This document shows, piece by piece, positions 1-14,077 of a stretch of 64,000 nucleotides of DNA; position 1 is the stretch's first letter; each line of letters starts with the position of its first letter. The notes under the pieces were generated by a model. The model was not told the origin of the DNA and did no database searches. It was given only the letters and a program-made list of their open reading frames with translations. The translations under genes and the position numbers were made by a program. Location: positions 1,488,001 to 1,552,000 of the forward strand of contig CP091034.1 in assembly GCA_039725955.1 (NCBI GenBank), written 5' to 3'. This stretch comes from Sinorhizobium sp. B11. GTDB lineage: Bacteria > Pseudomonadota > Alphaproteobacteria > Rhizobiales > Rhizobiaceae.

Positions 1-254
1 TCTGGGCGCTCGAAGCTTACGGCGCAGCCTATACGCTGCAGGAAATGCTGACGGTGAAGTCGGACGACGTTGCCGGCCGCACCAAGGTTTACGAAGCGAT
101 CGTCCGTGGTGACGACACCTTCGAGGCAGGCATTCCGGAAAGCTTCAACGTTCTCGTCAAGGAAATGCGCTCGCTGGGTCTCTCGGTCGAGCTCGAAAAT
201 TCCAAGGTCGAGGACCTGCAGGGCGCAAGCCAGCTGCCGGATGCTGCCGAGTAA
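1..254 (+). CDS. rpoB: RNA polymerase beta subunit, C-terminal end (partial)
   Basis: This is the last 83 codons of the beta subunit of RNA polymerase; the gene begins before the window and the frame runs from base 3. The residues WALEAYGAAYTLQEMLTVKSDD match the invariant C-terminal segment of bacterial RpoB that packs against the beta-prime subunit. The acidic C-terminal tail ends in PDAAE before a TAA stop. rpoC follows after 188 bases on the same strand, the usual rpoBC arrangement. Identity is certain although only the tail is visible. Confidence 0.97.
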   Translation, partial: WALEAYGAAYTLQEMLTVKSDDVAGRTKVYEAIVRGDDTFEAGIPESFNVLVKEMRSLGLSVELENSKVEDLQGASQLPDAAE

Positions 255-265
255 CCACTTGATAG

Positions 266-292
266 GGTGTGCGCCTTAATAGGGCGCACACC
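266..292 (+). promoter_or_regulatory. Perfect 10-bp hairpin between rpoB and rpoC
   Basis: The arms GGTGTGCGCC (266-275) and GGCGCACACC (283-292) are perfect complements around a 7-base loop. They start 12 bases after the rpoB stop. No T-run follows (the next bases are gttcccgc), so this is not a standard intrinsic terminator. It could be an RNA-processing or stability element, or a weak attenuator between the two subunit genes. Structure is seen; function is inference. Confidence 0.5.
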
Positions 293-442
293 GTTCCCGC
301 CGTGGCCCCGTAACGTGTTGGCCGGGCAGGGACGCTTTCGCCGCATTTTGCGGTTATTGTCGTTTAAGCGATGGCGCGGCTCCCGGGAATTCGCCGCCAA
401 CCTCGCAAGCTAAGGGCGCTTTCGCCCATGAAGGAGACAGGC

Positions 443-4654
<4,212 letters not shown>

Positions 4655-4680
4655 TCGTCAGTTCGAGACATCCAGAATAA

Positions 4681-4714
4681 AAGCCGCCCGGAGAAATCCG
4701 GGCGGCTTTTCTTT
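4681..4714 (+). terminator. Intrinsic terminator of rpoBC
   Basis: Perfect 12-bp stem with a GAAA loop (arms 4681-4692 and 4697-4708) followed by TTCTTT. It lies 26 bases after the rpoC stop and closes the rpo operon before the minus-strand phosphatase gene. Confidence 0.9.
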
Positions 4715-4830
4715 GTCGGGAGTTCGGTCCATGAGTTATCGGGAACGGTTCCACGCCGGGAGGTTCACGGCAGCAAATGACAAAGACGCCGGAAACGACC
4801 CGGCGGCTTCTCCGAAATTATCGCTAAAGC

Positions 4831-5541
4831 TTAGAGGCCGAGCGCGCTGCGCAGCTCGGTCTTGGCCGCTTCATATTCGGCCTTGTAGTCGTCGTGCTGC
4901 ATGATCGTCTGGGCGATCACGATGCCGGAAATCCGGCCGGCTTCGATATCGGTCGGGTAATGGATGCCGCCGACGACGCGGTTCCAGCCATACTCCCAGG
5001 CACGGGCCATGATCGCATCCTTCTTTTCCGGAACCATGTCGGAGAGCACGACACCCATCAGCGTGCCGACTGTGGTGTGGCCGGACGGATAGGAGCCGGA
5101 CTTGGAAAGCGGAACGACCGGCTTGACGAGTTCAGGATAGAGCAGGTGCGGACGCGTGCGCTTCCACACATCCTTGGCCGGATCGACGACAGCGGCTTCA
5201 GTTTCGACGACGCGGTCGAAGAAAGCGGAGAACTTCGGCAGGTTTTCCTTGGTGAACTTCGGATTGTTGATCACGTCGGAATAGCGCCAGACATTTTCTT
5301 CGGCGTCGGCAACGGCGCGATCGACCATCGCCGGCGTGCGTGTGACCTGAATGGTCAGGATCTCGCCGACCTCTTCCTTGGTCTTGGGCGAGTCATTGGC
5401 CGGCGGGGGCGGTAGGAGGTCAATGAGATTGACTTCCTTGGCATCGGTGAAAGGCTTTGCCTTGTCTTCGGCAAAAACCGGCGATGCGATCGTGACAGCA
5501 AACGCAAGGCCGAGCGCGACGAATTTCGAGATATTCCGCAT
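4831..5541 (-). CDS. Secreted PAP2-family (class A type) acid phosphatase
   Basis: A 236-residue exported phosphatase. Residues 1-24 form a signal peptide (MRNIS, hydrophobic core, cleavage after PVFA). The three PAP2/class A acid phosphatase motifs are intact: K123 to R130-P131, PSGH at 152-155 (nucleophile-assisting His155), and R188, H194 and D198. The family hydrolyses phosphomonoesters in the periplasm through a phosphohistidine. The ATG at 5541 is chosen over a longer open frame because an AAAGGAG site sits just upstream and the signal peptide begins there. The gene lies alone, opposite in direction to the RNA polymerase and ribosomal operons on both sides. The natural substrate cannot be read from sequence. 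Confidence 0.88.
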   Translation of the reverse strand: MRNISKFVALGLAFAVTIASPVFAEDKAKPFTDAKEVNLIDLLPPPPANDSPKTKEEVGEILTIQVTRTPAMVDRAVADAEENVWRYSDVINNPKFTKENLPKFSAFFDRVVETEAAVVDPAKDVWKRTRPHLLYPELVKPVVPLSKSGSYPSGHTTVGTLMGVVLSDMVPEKKDAIMARAWEYGWNRVVGGIHYPTDIEAGRISGIVIAQTIMQHDDYKAEYEAAKTELRSALGL

Positions 5542-5890
5542 GGTAACTCCTTTGGGGCAATGATTACAATCAGGCTCTAGCCAATGATTGTTTTGTTCGC
5601 GTGACACTTCGCATGGCCTCTGCGATGTCGGCTGGCCGAGAGATGGATTGTCAGCGACCACCTCAAATGGAAGTCGATATCTACGGTTGCCGGAAAATGC
5701 CCGAACGCGGACAGAGCGCTGCGGCGGTGTATATTTTGAGGTGCGCAGAAGGATGGATGTTGAACTTGTTGGGCCGGTGGCGAGGGTATCGCGGGAGCCC
5801 GCCACGCTCATTGATATCGGCCAGCGGAAAGGCGAGGGCGGGAGGATTAGGCCCGCGCCGGCGCGCAGGCTCTATTCTTTATATATGGGC
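5542..5890. other. Intergenic region upstream of the acid phosphatase gene
   Basis: 349 bases without a convincing gene. The right end holds an inverted repeat near 5850-5870 (GCCTGCGC / GCGCGGGC on the minus strand), which could end transcription of the 97-residue gene at 5891 but has no T-run. The left end should hold the phosphatase promoter. I could not identify clear -35 and -10 boxes. Confidence 0.4.
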
Positions 5891-6184
5891 TTAGCTGAAG
5901 CGGATGATCGAAACTTCGCCGTCCAGGGCACCCTGATAGGCAGAAGCATGCGGCTCTTCGGAGGGGACTTCGGTCAGCATGCCGATCTGGTCGAGATCGG
6001 CCTCGATGAAGCCTTCCTCGGCGAGCGCGTTCAGAGCCTCGCGCACGGCGCTATCGTCATCGGCGGCCTTCAGCATGACGTGCAGGTCTACGCCCTCGCT
6101 CGTGTCGGATTCGTAGCCCTTGCCGATGATGATGAAGATCATCGGTCCGTCGAAATTGTTGTCGTTGTCCGGTGTACCGATCAT
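5891..6184 (-). CDS. Small acidic hypothetical protein
   Basis: A 97-residue acidic protein that I do not recognise. It has no signal peptide or membrane segment; the short hydrophobic stretch PMIFIIIGKGYE is more like a beta strand. The middle (DDDSAVREALNALAEEGF) looks helical. The overall pattern suggests a small globular cytoplasmic domain. A GAAGGA site precedes the ATG. It stands alone between the phosphatase gene and the divergent str operon, whose leader region it shares. Coding is supported by the start context and ordinary composition; function is unknown. Confidence 0.7.
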   Translation of the reverse strand: MIGTPDNDNNFDGPMIFIIIGKGYESDTSEGVDLHVMLKAADDDSAVREALNALAEEGFIEADLDQIGMLTEVPSEEPHASAYQGALDGEVSIIRFS

Positions 6185-6679
6185 CTTTTGTCCTTCGGCT
6201 CTCTAAGAATCGCAATATGCAGGTCCCATATAAGGGCTTGATGTCTGCAAATATTGATTCCTATCTGTTTTTGCGGCAATGCCCAAGTTTATCTTGGGTG
6301 ACATCCTTAATCGACCTGAAGACCCTCGAAACAGGGCGTTTACCGGGCTTTTCAAGCCATTGAGCCGGAGATTATTTCTTAACCGGCCTTGACGAACTGG
6401 GTGGAAACCAGTAGTACGCCCGCCATCAGATCCAATGTGAGGTTTGGCTGTTCGGGGCGACGCGCTCTGAAGATCGCCTCAAACAAGGTTCTAAACGCAC
6501 GTTGAAGTCATGATGCTGCACGCATGACGCATCTTTTTTGCGTCCTCTGCTCTATGTGGTCCATCTGCGGAAGCGGATCGGGCCATATTTTGCGCATTGA
6601 GGGAAATATGTGTGGCAATGCCGGAAACGGCGAAGTTCGAGCCCGCAAGGGTACTGAGACAAACGTAAGGGATGGTTGA
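6185..6679. other. Promoter and leader region of the str operon
   Basis: 495 bases between the divergent 97-residue gene and rpsL. No open frame here looks real. It must hold the promoter for rpsL-rpsG-fusA-tuf and one for the minus-strand gene. A TTGACG at 6389-6394 is the best -35 candidate, but the bases 17 nt downstream (TAGTAC) are a poor -10, so I do not call a promoter. The last ~100 bases could be an untranslated leader. Confidence 0.4.
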
Positions 6680-7051
6680 ATGCCTACCGTAAACCAGCTG
6701 ATCCGCAAGCCTCGCCAGGCGAACGTAAAGCGTAACAAGGTTCCCGCTCTTCAGGAGAACCCGCAGAAGCGCGGCGTTTGCACCCGCGTCTACACCACGA
6801 CGCCGAAGAAGCCGAACTCGGCTCTGCGTAAGGTTGCAAAGATCCGCCTCACCAACGGCTTCGAAGTCATTGGTTACATCCCCGGTGAAGGTCATAACCT
6901 TCAGGAACACTCTGTCGTCATGATCCGTGGCGGCCGCGTAAAGGACCTTCCGGGTGTCCGTTATCACATCATCCGCGGCGTTCTCGATACCCAGGGTGTC
7001 AAGAACCGCAAGCAGCGCCGTTCCAAGTACGGTGCGAAGCGTCCGAAGTAA
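6680..7051 (+). CDS. rpsL: 30S ribosomal protein S12
   Basis: 123 residues, the normal S12 length. S12 sits at the decoding centre and helps check codon-anticodon pairing. The universal motif KKPNSALRK and the GRVKDLPGVRYH loop are present, with lysines at both sites where streptomycin-resistance changes usually arise, so the sequence looks wild type there. First gene of the str operon; a GGGATGG-type ribosome site precedes the ATG. Confidence 0.98.
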   Translation: MPTVNQLIRKPRQANVKRNKVPALQENPQKRGVCTRVYTTTPKKPNSALRKVAKIRLTNGFEVIGYIPGEGHNLQEHSVVMIRGGRVKDLPGVRYHIIRGVLDTQGVKNRKQRRSKYGAKRPK

Positions 7052-7158
7052 TTTCGCCCCGGGCGATACCGCCCGGAAAGGCTTGAAAGTGAAATCCCCG
7101 GCGCTGCGCGAAGTCCTCCGCGTGGTAGAGCGCCTTAACAGTTAAAGAGACGAGAAGT

Positions 7159-7629
7159 ATGTCCAGACGCCATAAAGCAGAAAAGCGCGAGATCAATCCG
7201 GACCCGAAGTTCGGTGATCTCGTTGTTACGAAGTTCATGAATGCCATCATGCTGGACGGCAAGAAGTCCGTCGCCGAAAGCATCGTCTATGGCGCGTTTG
7301 ACTCCGTACAGGGCAAGTCGAAGCAGGAGCCGCTGACGGTTTTCCATTCCGCGCTTGACAACATTGCTCCGCACGTTGAAGTCCGTTCGCGCCGCGTCGG
7401 TGGTGCGACCTACCAGGTTCCGGTCGATGTTCGTCCGGAGCGCCGCCAGGCTCTTGCTATCCGCTGGCTGATCGCTGCTGCTCGCAAGCGCAACGAGACC
7501 ACCATGATCGATCGTCTTTCGGGCGAACTTCTCGACGCATCCAACAACCGCGGTTCCGCGGTCAAGAAGCGCGAAGACACGCACAAGATGGCTGATGCCA
7601 ACCGCGCGTTCTCGCATTATCGCTGGTAA
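7159..7629 (+). CDS. rpsG: 30S ribosomal protein S7
   Basis: 156 residues, starting MSRRHKAEKREI. S7 nucleates assembly of the 30S head and contacts the E-site tRNA; in many bacteria it is the autoregulator of the str operon. The conserved GGATYQVPVDVRP segment and the basic C-terminus (MADANRAFSHYRW) are present. The 107-base gap after rpsL holds a 7-bp hairpin at 7059-7076 with an ATAC loop and no T-run; fusA follows after 29 bases. Confidence 0.98.
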   Translation: MSRRHKAEKREINPDPKFGDLVVTKFMNAIMLDGKKSVAESIVYGAFDSVQGKSKQEPLTVFHSALDNIAPHVEVRSRRVGGATYQVPVDVRPERRQALAIRWLIAAARKRNETTMIDRLSGELLDASNNRGSAVKKREDTHKMADANRAFSHYRW

Positions 7630-7658
7630 TCCCGAACGATATCGAAAGGCAGTCCATA

Positions 7659-9758
7659 ATGGCTCGCGAATATAAGATCGAAGACTACCGCAATTTCGGT
7701 ATCATGGCGCACATCGACGCCGGCAAGACCACGACCACCGAGCGTATCCTTTATTACACCGGCAAGTCGCACAAGATCGGTGAAGTCCACGATGGCGCAG
7801 CCACGATGGACTGGATGGAGCAGGAGCAGGAACGCGGCATCACGATCACCTCCGCCGCGACCACGACCTTCTGGAAGGGTCGTGACGGCAAGATGCGCCG
7901 CTTCAACATCATCGACACCCCCGGCCACGTCGACTTCACCATCGAAGTCGAGCGTTCGCTGCGCGTTCTCGACGGCGCCATTGCGCTGCTCGACGCCAAC
8001 GCCGGTGTTGAACCGCAGACGGAAACCGTCTGGCGTCAGGCCGAGAAGTACAACGTTCCGCGCATGATCTTCTGCAACAAGATGGACAAGACCGGCGCGG
8101 ACTTCTACCGCTCGGTCGAGATGATCAAGACTCGTCTGGGTGCGATCGCTGTCGTCATGCAGCTGCCGATCGGCGCTGAAAGCGACTTCAAGGGCGTTAT
8201 CGACCTGGTCGAGATGAACGCTCTCATCTGGCGCGACGAATCGCTCGGCGCCCAGTGGGACGTCGTTGAGATCCCGGAAGACATGAAGGCCAAGGCTGAA
8301 GAATATCGCGAAAAGCTGATCGAGACCGTTGTCGAGATCGACGAAGCCGCGATGGAAGCCTATCTCGAAGGCAACATGCCCGACAACGACAAGATCCGCG
8401 AACTCGTTCGTCGCGGCACGATCGACGTCAAGTTCCACCCGATGTTCTGCGGCACTGCCTTCAAGAACAAGGGCGTTCAGCCGCTGCTCGACGCCGTTGT
8501 CGACTACCTGCCGTCGCCGCTCGACATTCCGGCGATCAAGGGTATCGACTTCAAGACGGAAGCCGAAATCGAGCGTCATGCAGACGATGCCGAGCCGCTT
8601 TCCATGCTCGCGTTCAAGATCATGAACGACCCCTTCGTCGGTTCGCTCACCTTCGCCCGCATCTATTCCGGCAAGCTCGAAAAGGGTTCGTCGGTCATGA
8701 ACACGGTCAAGGACAAGCGCGAGCGCGTCGGGCGCATGCTGCAGATGCACTCCAACTCGCGTGAAGACATCGAAGAAGCCTTTGCCGGCGACATCGTTGC
8801 TCTCGCAGGTCTCAAGGAAACCACGACTGGCGATACGCTCTGCGACCCGCTGAAGCCGGTTATCCTCGAGCGCATGGAGTTCCCGGAGCCTGTCATCCAG
8901 ATCGCTATCGAGCCGAAGTCCAAGGGCGACCAGGAAAAGATGGGCCTCGCGCTCAACCGTCTGGCTGCAGAAGATCCGTCCTTCCGCGTGAAGACGGACC
9001 AGGAATCCGGTCAGACGATCATTGCCGGCATGGGCGAACTGCATCTCGACATCATCGTCGACCGCATGCGCCGTGAGTTCAAGGTTGAAGCAAACGTCGG
9101 TGCGCCGCAGGTTGCTTACCGCGAAACCATCACGCGCCAGCACGAAGAAGATTACACGCACAAGAAGCAGTCCGGTGGTACCGGCCAGTTCGCGCGCGTC
9201 AAGATCGTCTTCGAACCGAACCCGGACGGCGAAGACTTCAAATTCGAATCCAAGATCGTCGGCGGTGCTGTTCCGAAGGAATACATCCCGGGCGTTCAGA
9301 AGGGTATCGAAAGCGTTCTGTCTTCCGGCCCGCTGGCTGGCTTCCCGATGCTGGGCGTCAAGGCGACCCTCATCGATGGCGCCTTCCACGACGTTGACTC
9401 CTCGGTCCTGGCGTTCGAAATCGCTTCCCGCGCTTGCTTCCGTGAAGCAGCAAAGAAGGCCGGCGCTCAGCTCCTCGAGCCGATGATGAAGGTCGAAGTT
9501 GTTACCCCGGAAGATTACGTCGGCGACGTTATCGGTGACCTCAACTCCCGTCGTGGTCAGATCCAGGGTCAGGAAAGCCGCGGTGTGGCCGTTGTCATCA
9601 ACGCCAACGTCCCGCTGGCCAACATGTTCAAGTACGTCGATAACCTGCGCTCCATGTCGCAGGGCCGTGCTCAGTACACGATGACCTTCGATCACTACTC
9701 ACCGGTCCCGTCGAACGTCGCAACCGAAATCCAGGCAAAGTATTCCGGTCAGAAGTGA
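7659..9758 (+). CDS. fusA: Elongation factor G
   Basis: 699-residue translocation GTPase that moves tRNA and mRNA through the ribosome after peptide transfer. The G1 motif AHIDAGKTTTTE lies near residue 17, DTPGH near 87 and NKMD near 141. Domain II and the C-terminal domains IV and V (GGAVPKEYIPGV, SRRGQIQGQ) are complete. It sits in standard str order between rpsG and tuf, with an AAAGGCAG-type ribosome site. Nothing unusual was seen. Confidence 0.98.
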   Translation: MAREYKIEDYRNFGIMAHIDAGKTTTTERILYYTGKSHKIGEVHDGAATMDWMEQEQERGITITSAATTTFWKGRDGKMRRFNIIDTPGHVDFTIEVERSLRVLDGAIALLDANAGVEPQTETVWRQAEKYNVPRMIFCNKMDKTGADFYRSVEMIKTRLGAIAVVMQLPIGAESDFKGVIDLVEMNALIWRDESLGAQWDVVEIPEDMKAKAEEYREKLIETVVEIDEAAMEAYLEGNMPDNDKIRELVRRGTIDVKFHPMFCGTAFKNKGVQPLLDAVVDYLPSPLDIPAIKGIDFKTEAEIERHADDAEPLSMLAFKIMNDPFVGSLTFARIYSGKLEKGSSVMNTVKDKRERVGRMLQMHSNSREDIEEAFAGDIVALAGLKETTTGDTLCDPLKPVILERMEFPEPVIQIAIEPKSKGDQEKMGLALNRLAAEDPSFRVKTDQESGQTIIAGMGELHLDIIVDRMRREFKVEANVGAPQVAYRETITRQHEEDYTHKKQSGGTGQFARVKIVFEPNPDGEDFKFESKIVGGAVPKEYIPGVQKGIESVLSSGPLAGFPMLGVKATLIDGAFHDVDSSVLAFEIASRACFREAAKKAGAQLLEPMMKVEVVTPEDYVGDVIGDLNSRRGQIQGQESRGVAVVINANVPLANMFKYVDNLRSMSQGRAQYTMTFDHYSPVPSNVATEIQAKYSGQK

Positions 9759-9824
9759 CCGGAATACCAATTGACCGATAACAAGAATTAGCGCCCCTCG
9801 GGGCCAAAGAATGGAGAGCCGAAA

Positions 9825-11000
<1,176 letters not shown>

Positions 11001-11306
11001 TTCATTCGGCTGCTCCGGTGGGGCAGCCGATTCGATGACATTATTATGATGCAGGCGGCGCAAGCCGCTTGCTTATTACACAGAAATGTTGCAAATGGCG
11101 CGCGAGCGCGATTTGCGTAACGCTTTGGATGACGAAGCGGCGACTAAACAAACAATAAGGTGGGTCAAAAGGCCCTGAAGAGTGGATAGGGGTGCCGTAA
11201 CAGGCGTCTCTCTCGATCTTTGAAACCGGTGGTCCGCCTTAGGAAGAAAGAAAAACCCGTGTCTTGTCCAAAGACATGCGGAAAACAAACACAAGGATAA
11301 CGTCGA
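11001..11306 (+). other. tuf-rpsJ intergenic region (S10 leader)
   Basis: 306 bases with no gene. It holds two stem-loops near the tuf end and an interrupted inverted repeat at 11091-11116 (GCAAAT / ATTTGC around GCGC / GCGC). About 190 bases then precede rpsJ, a likely promoter and untranslated leader for the S10 operon. In Escherichia coli the S10 leader is the target of L4 autoregulation; no homology to that leader was recognised here. Confidence 0.4.
11051..11078 (+). terminator. Probable terminator of the str operon
   Basis: A 9-bp stem with one G-T pair (GCAGGCGGC, 11051-11059; GCCGCTTGC, 11064-11072) and a GCAA tetraloop, followed by TTATTA. The T-run is short, so termination may be partial. 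A second stem-loop at 11006-11030, just after the tuf stop, lacks a T-run. Confidence 0.55.
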
Positions 11307-11615
11307 ATGAACGGCCAAAATATCCGCATTCGCCTGAAGGCGTTCGATCACCGGATTCTCGATGCTTCCACGCGCGAGATCGTGTCGACGGCGAAGCGCA
11401 CCGGTGCTAGCGTCCGGGGCCCCGTTCCGCTTCCGACCCGCATCGAGAAGTTTACGGTCAACCGGTCCCCGCACATCGACAAGAAGAGCCGCGAACAGTT
11501 CGAGATGCGCACGCATAAGCGCCTGCTCGACATCGTAGACCCGACCCCGCAGACGGTAGACGCGCTGATGAAGCTCGATCTCGCCGCCGGTGTCGATGTT
11601 GAGATCAAGCTCTGA
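11307..11615 (+). CDS. rpsJ: 30S ribosomal protein S10
   Basis: 102 residues beginning MNGQNIRIRLKAFDHR, the classic S10 start. Besides its place in the 30S head, S10 (NusE) joins the antitermination complex with NusB. The loop GPVPLPTRIEKFTVNRSPHIDKK is intact. First gene of the S10 operon; an AAGGATAA site precedes the ATG and rplC follows after 33 bases. Confidence 0.98.
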   Translation: MNGQNIRIRLKAFDHRILDASTREIVSTAKRTGASVRGPVPLPTRIEKFTVNRSPHIDKKSREQFEMRTHKRLLDIVDPTPQTVDALMKLDLAAGVDVEIKL

Positions 11616-11648
11616 GCTTGCTCGAGCTGAGTTGGAAGGATTGAACCG

Positions 11649-12290
11649 ATGCGTTCAGGTGTGATTGCACAGAAGGTGGGAATGACCCGCGTCTACAACG
11701 ACGCCGGCGAGCATGTCCCTGTAACGGTACTGCGTATGGATGGCTGCCAGGTTGTGGCCCAGCGGACCGTAGAAAAGAATGGCTATACCGCGCTTCAGCT
11801 CGGTGCTGGCCAGGCCAAGGTAAAGAACACGTCCAAGGCTATGCGCGGCAACTTCGCCGTCGCTAATGTCGAGCCCAAGGCCAAGCTGCAGGAATTCCGT
11901 GTTTCGGAAGACAACCTGCTCGACATTGGCACCGAGCTCAAGGCCGGTCACTTTGCTGCTGGTCAGCTCGTCGATGTCACTGGCACGACGATTGGTAAGG
12001 GCTTTGCCGGCGCCATGAAGCGCCACGGCTTCGGCGGTCTTCGCGCTACGCACGGTGTGTCCGTTTCGCACCGTTCGCACGGCTCGACGGGTTCGCGCCA
12101 GGATCCGGGCAAGGTTTTCAAGAACAAGAAGATGGCTGGTCACATGGGCCAGACGCGCGTGACGACGCAGAACCTTGAAGTCGTTTCGACCGACGAAGAT
12201 CGCGGTCTGATCCTGATCAAGGGTGCAGTACCCGGTTCCAAGGGTGCCTGGATCATCGTGCGCGACGCCGTCAAGTCGGCAGCGAAGTAA
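11649..12290 (+). CDS. rplC: 50S ribosomal protein L3
   Basis: 213 residues; an early-assembly protein that reaches into the peptidyl-transferase region. The central extension with GSTGSRQDPGKVFKNKKMAGHMG contains the glutamine methylated by PrmB in other proteobacteria. A GGAAGGA site precedes the ATG; rplD follows after 13 bases. Confidence 0.98.
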   Translation: MRSGVIAQKVGMTRVYNDAGEHVPVTVLRMDGCQVVAQRTVEKNGYTALQLGAGQAKVKNTSKAMRGNFAVANVEPKAKLQEFRVSEDNLLDIGTELKAGHFAAGQLVDVTGTTIGKGFAGAMKRHGFGGLRATHGVSVSHRSHGSTGSRQDPGKVFKNKKMAGHMGQTRVTTQNLEVVSTDEDRGLILIKGAVPGSKGAWIIVRDAVKSAAK

Positions 12291-12303
12291 GGGAGCCAGA
12301 CCA

Positions 12304-12924
12304 ATGGAATTGAACGTCAAGACCCTCGAGGGAAAAGACGCTGGGAAGGTTTCCCTTTCGGAAGCGATTTTCGGCCTTGAGCCCCGCGAAGATATTCTCG
12401 CCCGCGTTATCCGCTGGCAGCTTGCCAAGAAGCAGCAGGGCACGCACCAGGCAAAAGGCCGCGCAGACGTCTGGCGCACCGGCGCCAAGATGTACAAGCA
12501 GAAGGGTACGGGCCGCGCTCGTCACCATTCGGCTCGTGCTCCGCAGTTCCGCGGCGGTGGTAAGGCTCATGGCCCGGTTGCTCGCAGCCACGAACACGAC
12601 CTTCCCAAGAAGGTTCGTGCGCTCGGCCTGCGTCATGCGCTGTCCGCCAAGATCAAGGCAGATGAACTGATCATCATCGATGATCTGGTCGCCAACGAAG
12701 CAAAGACGAAGGCTCTGGCCGGCGTATTCGCAACGCTGGGCCTCACCAACGCCCTCTTCATCGGCGGCGCCGAGCTCGACGGTAACTTCAAGCTCGCTGC
12801 ACAGAACATTCCGAACATCGATGTTCTGCCGATCCAGGGCATCAACGTTTACGACATCGTCCGCCGCGGCAAGCTCGTGCTTTCCAAGGCTGCCGTTGAA
12901 GCGCTAGAGGAGCGATTCAAGTGA
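12304..12924 (+). CDS. rplD: 50S ribosomal protein L4
   Basis: 206 residues. The ATG at 12304 (MELNVKTLEGK) is chosen over an in-frame upstream start inside rplC, because a GGGAG site sits just upstream and the length fits the family. The extended loop (KQKGTGRARHHSARAPQFRGGG) that lines the exit tunnel is present. L4 represses the S10 operon in gammaproteobacteria; whether it does here is unknown. Its stop overlaps the rplW start by 4 bases (GTGA). Confidence 0.97.
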   Translation: MELNVKTLEGKDAGKVSLSEAIFGLEPREDILARVIRWQLAKKQQGTHQAKGRADVWRTGAKMYKQKGTGRARHHSARAPQFRGGGKAHGPVARSHEHDLPKKVRALGLRHALSAKIKADELIIIDDLVANEAKTKALAGVFATLGLTNALFIGGAELDGNFKLAAQNIPNIDVLPIQGINVYDIVRRGKLVLSKAAVEALEERFK

Positions 12925-13214
12925 CCGATCTCCGCCACTACGATGTGATCGTTTCTCCTGCGATCACCGAAAAGTCCACGCTGGTATCGGAAAACAACCA
13001 GGTTGTTTTCAATGTCGCCAAGAAGGCGACGAAGCCGGAAATCAAGGCTGCAGTCGAGGCGCTCTTCGGCGTCAAGGTTACCGCCGTCAACACTCTGCTG
13101 CGCAAGGGCAAGACCCGCCGTTTCCGCGGTTTTGTCGGCAAGCAGCAGGACGTGAAGAAGGCTGTCGTGACGTTGGCTGAAGGCCAGACGATCGACGTCT
13201 CCACCGGTCTCTGA
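12921..13214 (+). CDS. rplW: 50S ribosomal protein L23
   Basis: 97 residues, beginning at a GTG codon that overlaps the rplD stop (GTGA), which suggests translational coupling. L23 lies at the tunnel exit and docks trigger factor and SRP. The hallmark ITEKS near residue 14 and the basic GKTRRFRG segment are present. Confidence 0.97.
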   Translation: MTDLRHYDVIVSPAITEKSTLVSENNQVVFNVAKKATKPEIKAAVEALFGVKVTAVNTLLRKGKTRRFRGFVGKQQDVKKAVVTLAEGQTIDVSTGL

Positions 13215-13225
13215 GGATTAATAAA

Positions 13226-14062
13226 ATGGCATTGAAAACATTCAATCCGACGACCCCGAGCCAGCGCCAGCTGGTCATCGTCGACCGTTCTGGCCTCTAC
13301 AAGGGCAAGCCGGTCAAGGCGCTGACGGAAGGTCTGACCAAGAGCGGCGGTCGTAACAACCTCGGCCGCATCACAGCCCGCTTCATCGGCGGCGGTCACA
13401 AGCGCAGCTACCGTCTGGTGGACTTCAAGCGTCGCAAGTTCGACGTTGAAGGCACCGTCGAACGTATCGAATACGATCCGAACCGTACGGCGTTCATCGC
13501 GCTCGTAACCTACACCGACGGCGAACAGGCCTACATCATCGCTCCGCAGCGCCTTGCTGCCGGCGACAAGGTCATCGCTTCGGAAAAGGCTGTCGACGTC
13601 AAGCCCGGCAACACGATGCCGCTGCAGTACATCCCGGTCGGCTCCATCATTCACAATGTGGAAATGAAGCCGGGCAAGGGCGGTCAGATCGCTCGCTCCG
13701 CCGGTTCCTACGCGCAGCTCGTCGGCCGCGACCAGGGCATGGCGATCCTTCGCCTGAACTCTGGCGAACAGCGCCTCGTGCACGGCGTCTGCCTTGCTTC
13801 GATTGGTGCCGTGTCCAACCCGGACCACGCCAACATCAACGACGGCAAGGCCGGTCGTACCGTTTGGCGCGGTAAGCGTCCGCATAACCGCGGTGTCGTC
13901 ATGAACCCGGTCGACCATCCGCACGGCGGTGGTGAAGGCCGCACCTCTGGTGGTCGTCACCCGGTTTCTCCGTGGGGCAAGCCGACCAAGGGCAAGCGCA
14001 CTCGGTCGAACAAGTCGACCGATAAGATGATCATGCGCTCGCGTCATCAGCGTAAGAAGTAA
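13226..14062 (+). CDS. rplB: 50S ribosomal protein L2
   Basis: 278 residues, among the most conserved ribosomal proteins and needed for subunit association and peptidyl-transferase activity. The signature VVMNPVDHPHGGGEGR near residue 220, with the key histidine, is intact. A TGAGGA site precedes the ATG; rpsS follows after 15 bases. Confidence 0.98.
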   Translation: MALKTFNPTTPSQRQLVIVDRSGLYKGKPVKALTEGLTKSGGRNNLGRITARFIGGGHKRSYRLVDFKRRKFDVEGTVERIEYDPNRTAFIALVTYTDGEQAYIIAPQRLAAGDKVIASEKAVDVKPGNTMPLQYIPVGSIIHNVEMKPGKGGQIARSAGSYAQLVGRDQGMAILRLNSGEQRLVHGVCLASIGAVSNPDHANINDGKAGRTVWRGKRPHNRGVVMNPVDHPHGGGEGRTSGGRHPVSPWGKPTKGKRTRSNKSTDKMIMRSRHQRKK

Positions 14063-14077
14063 GAGAGGAAGTCTCCA

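Noticed and set aside
371..442. Longer N-terminus for RpoC
   Set aside because: The extra 24 codons have no ribosome site and no family similarity; the ATG at 443 has a strong one.
4713..4904. Short + strand open frame after rpoC
   Set aside because: It begins in the terminator tail, overlaps the phosphatase gene end and has no ribosome site.
6680..7051. Streptomycin-resistance substitutions in S12
   Set aside because: Lysine is present at both usual sites (KPNSALRK and GRVKDLPG).
7059..7076. Terminator between rpsL and rpsG
   Set aside because: A 7-bp stem exists but is followed by AAAGGC, not T.
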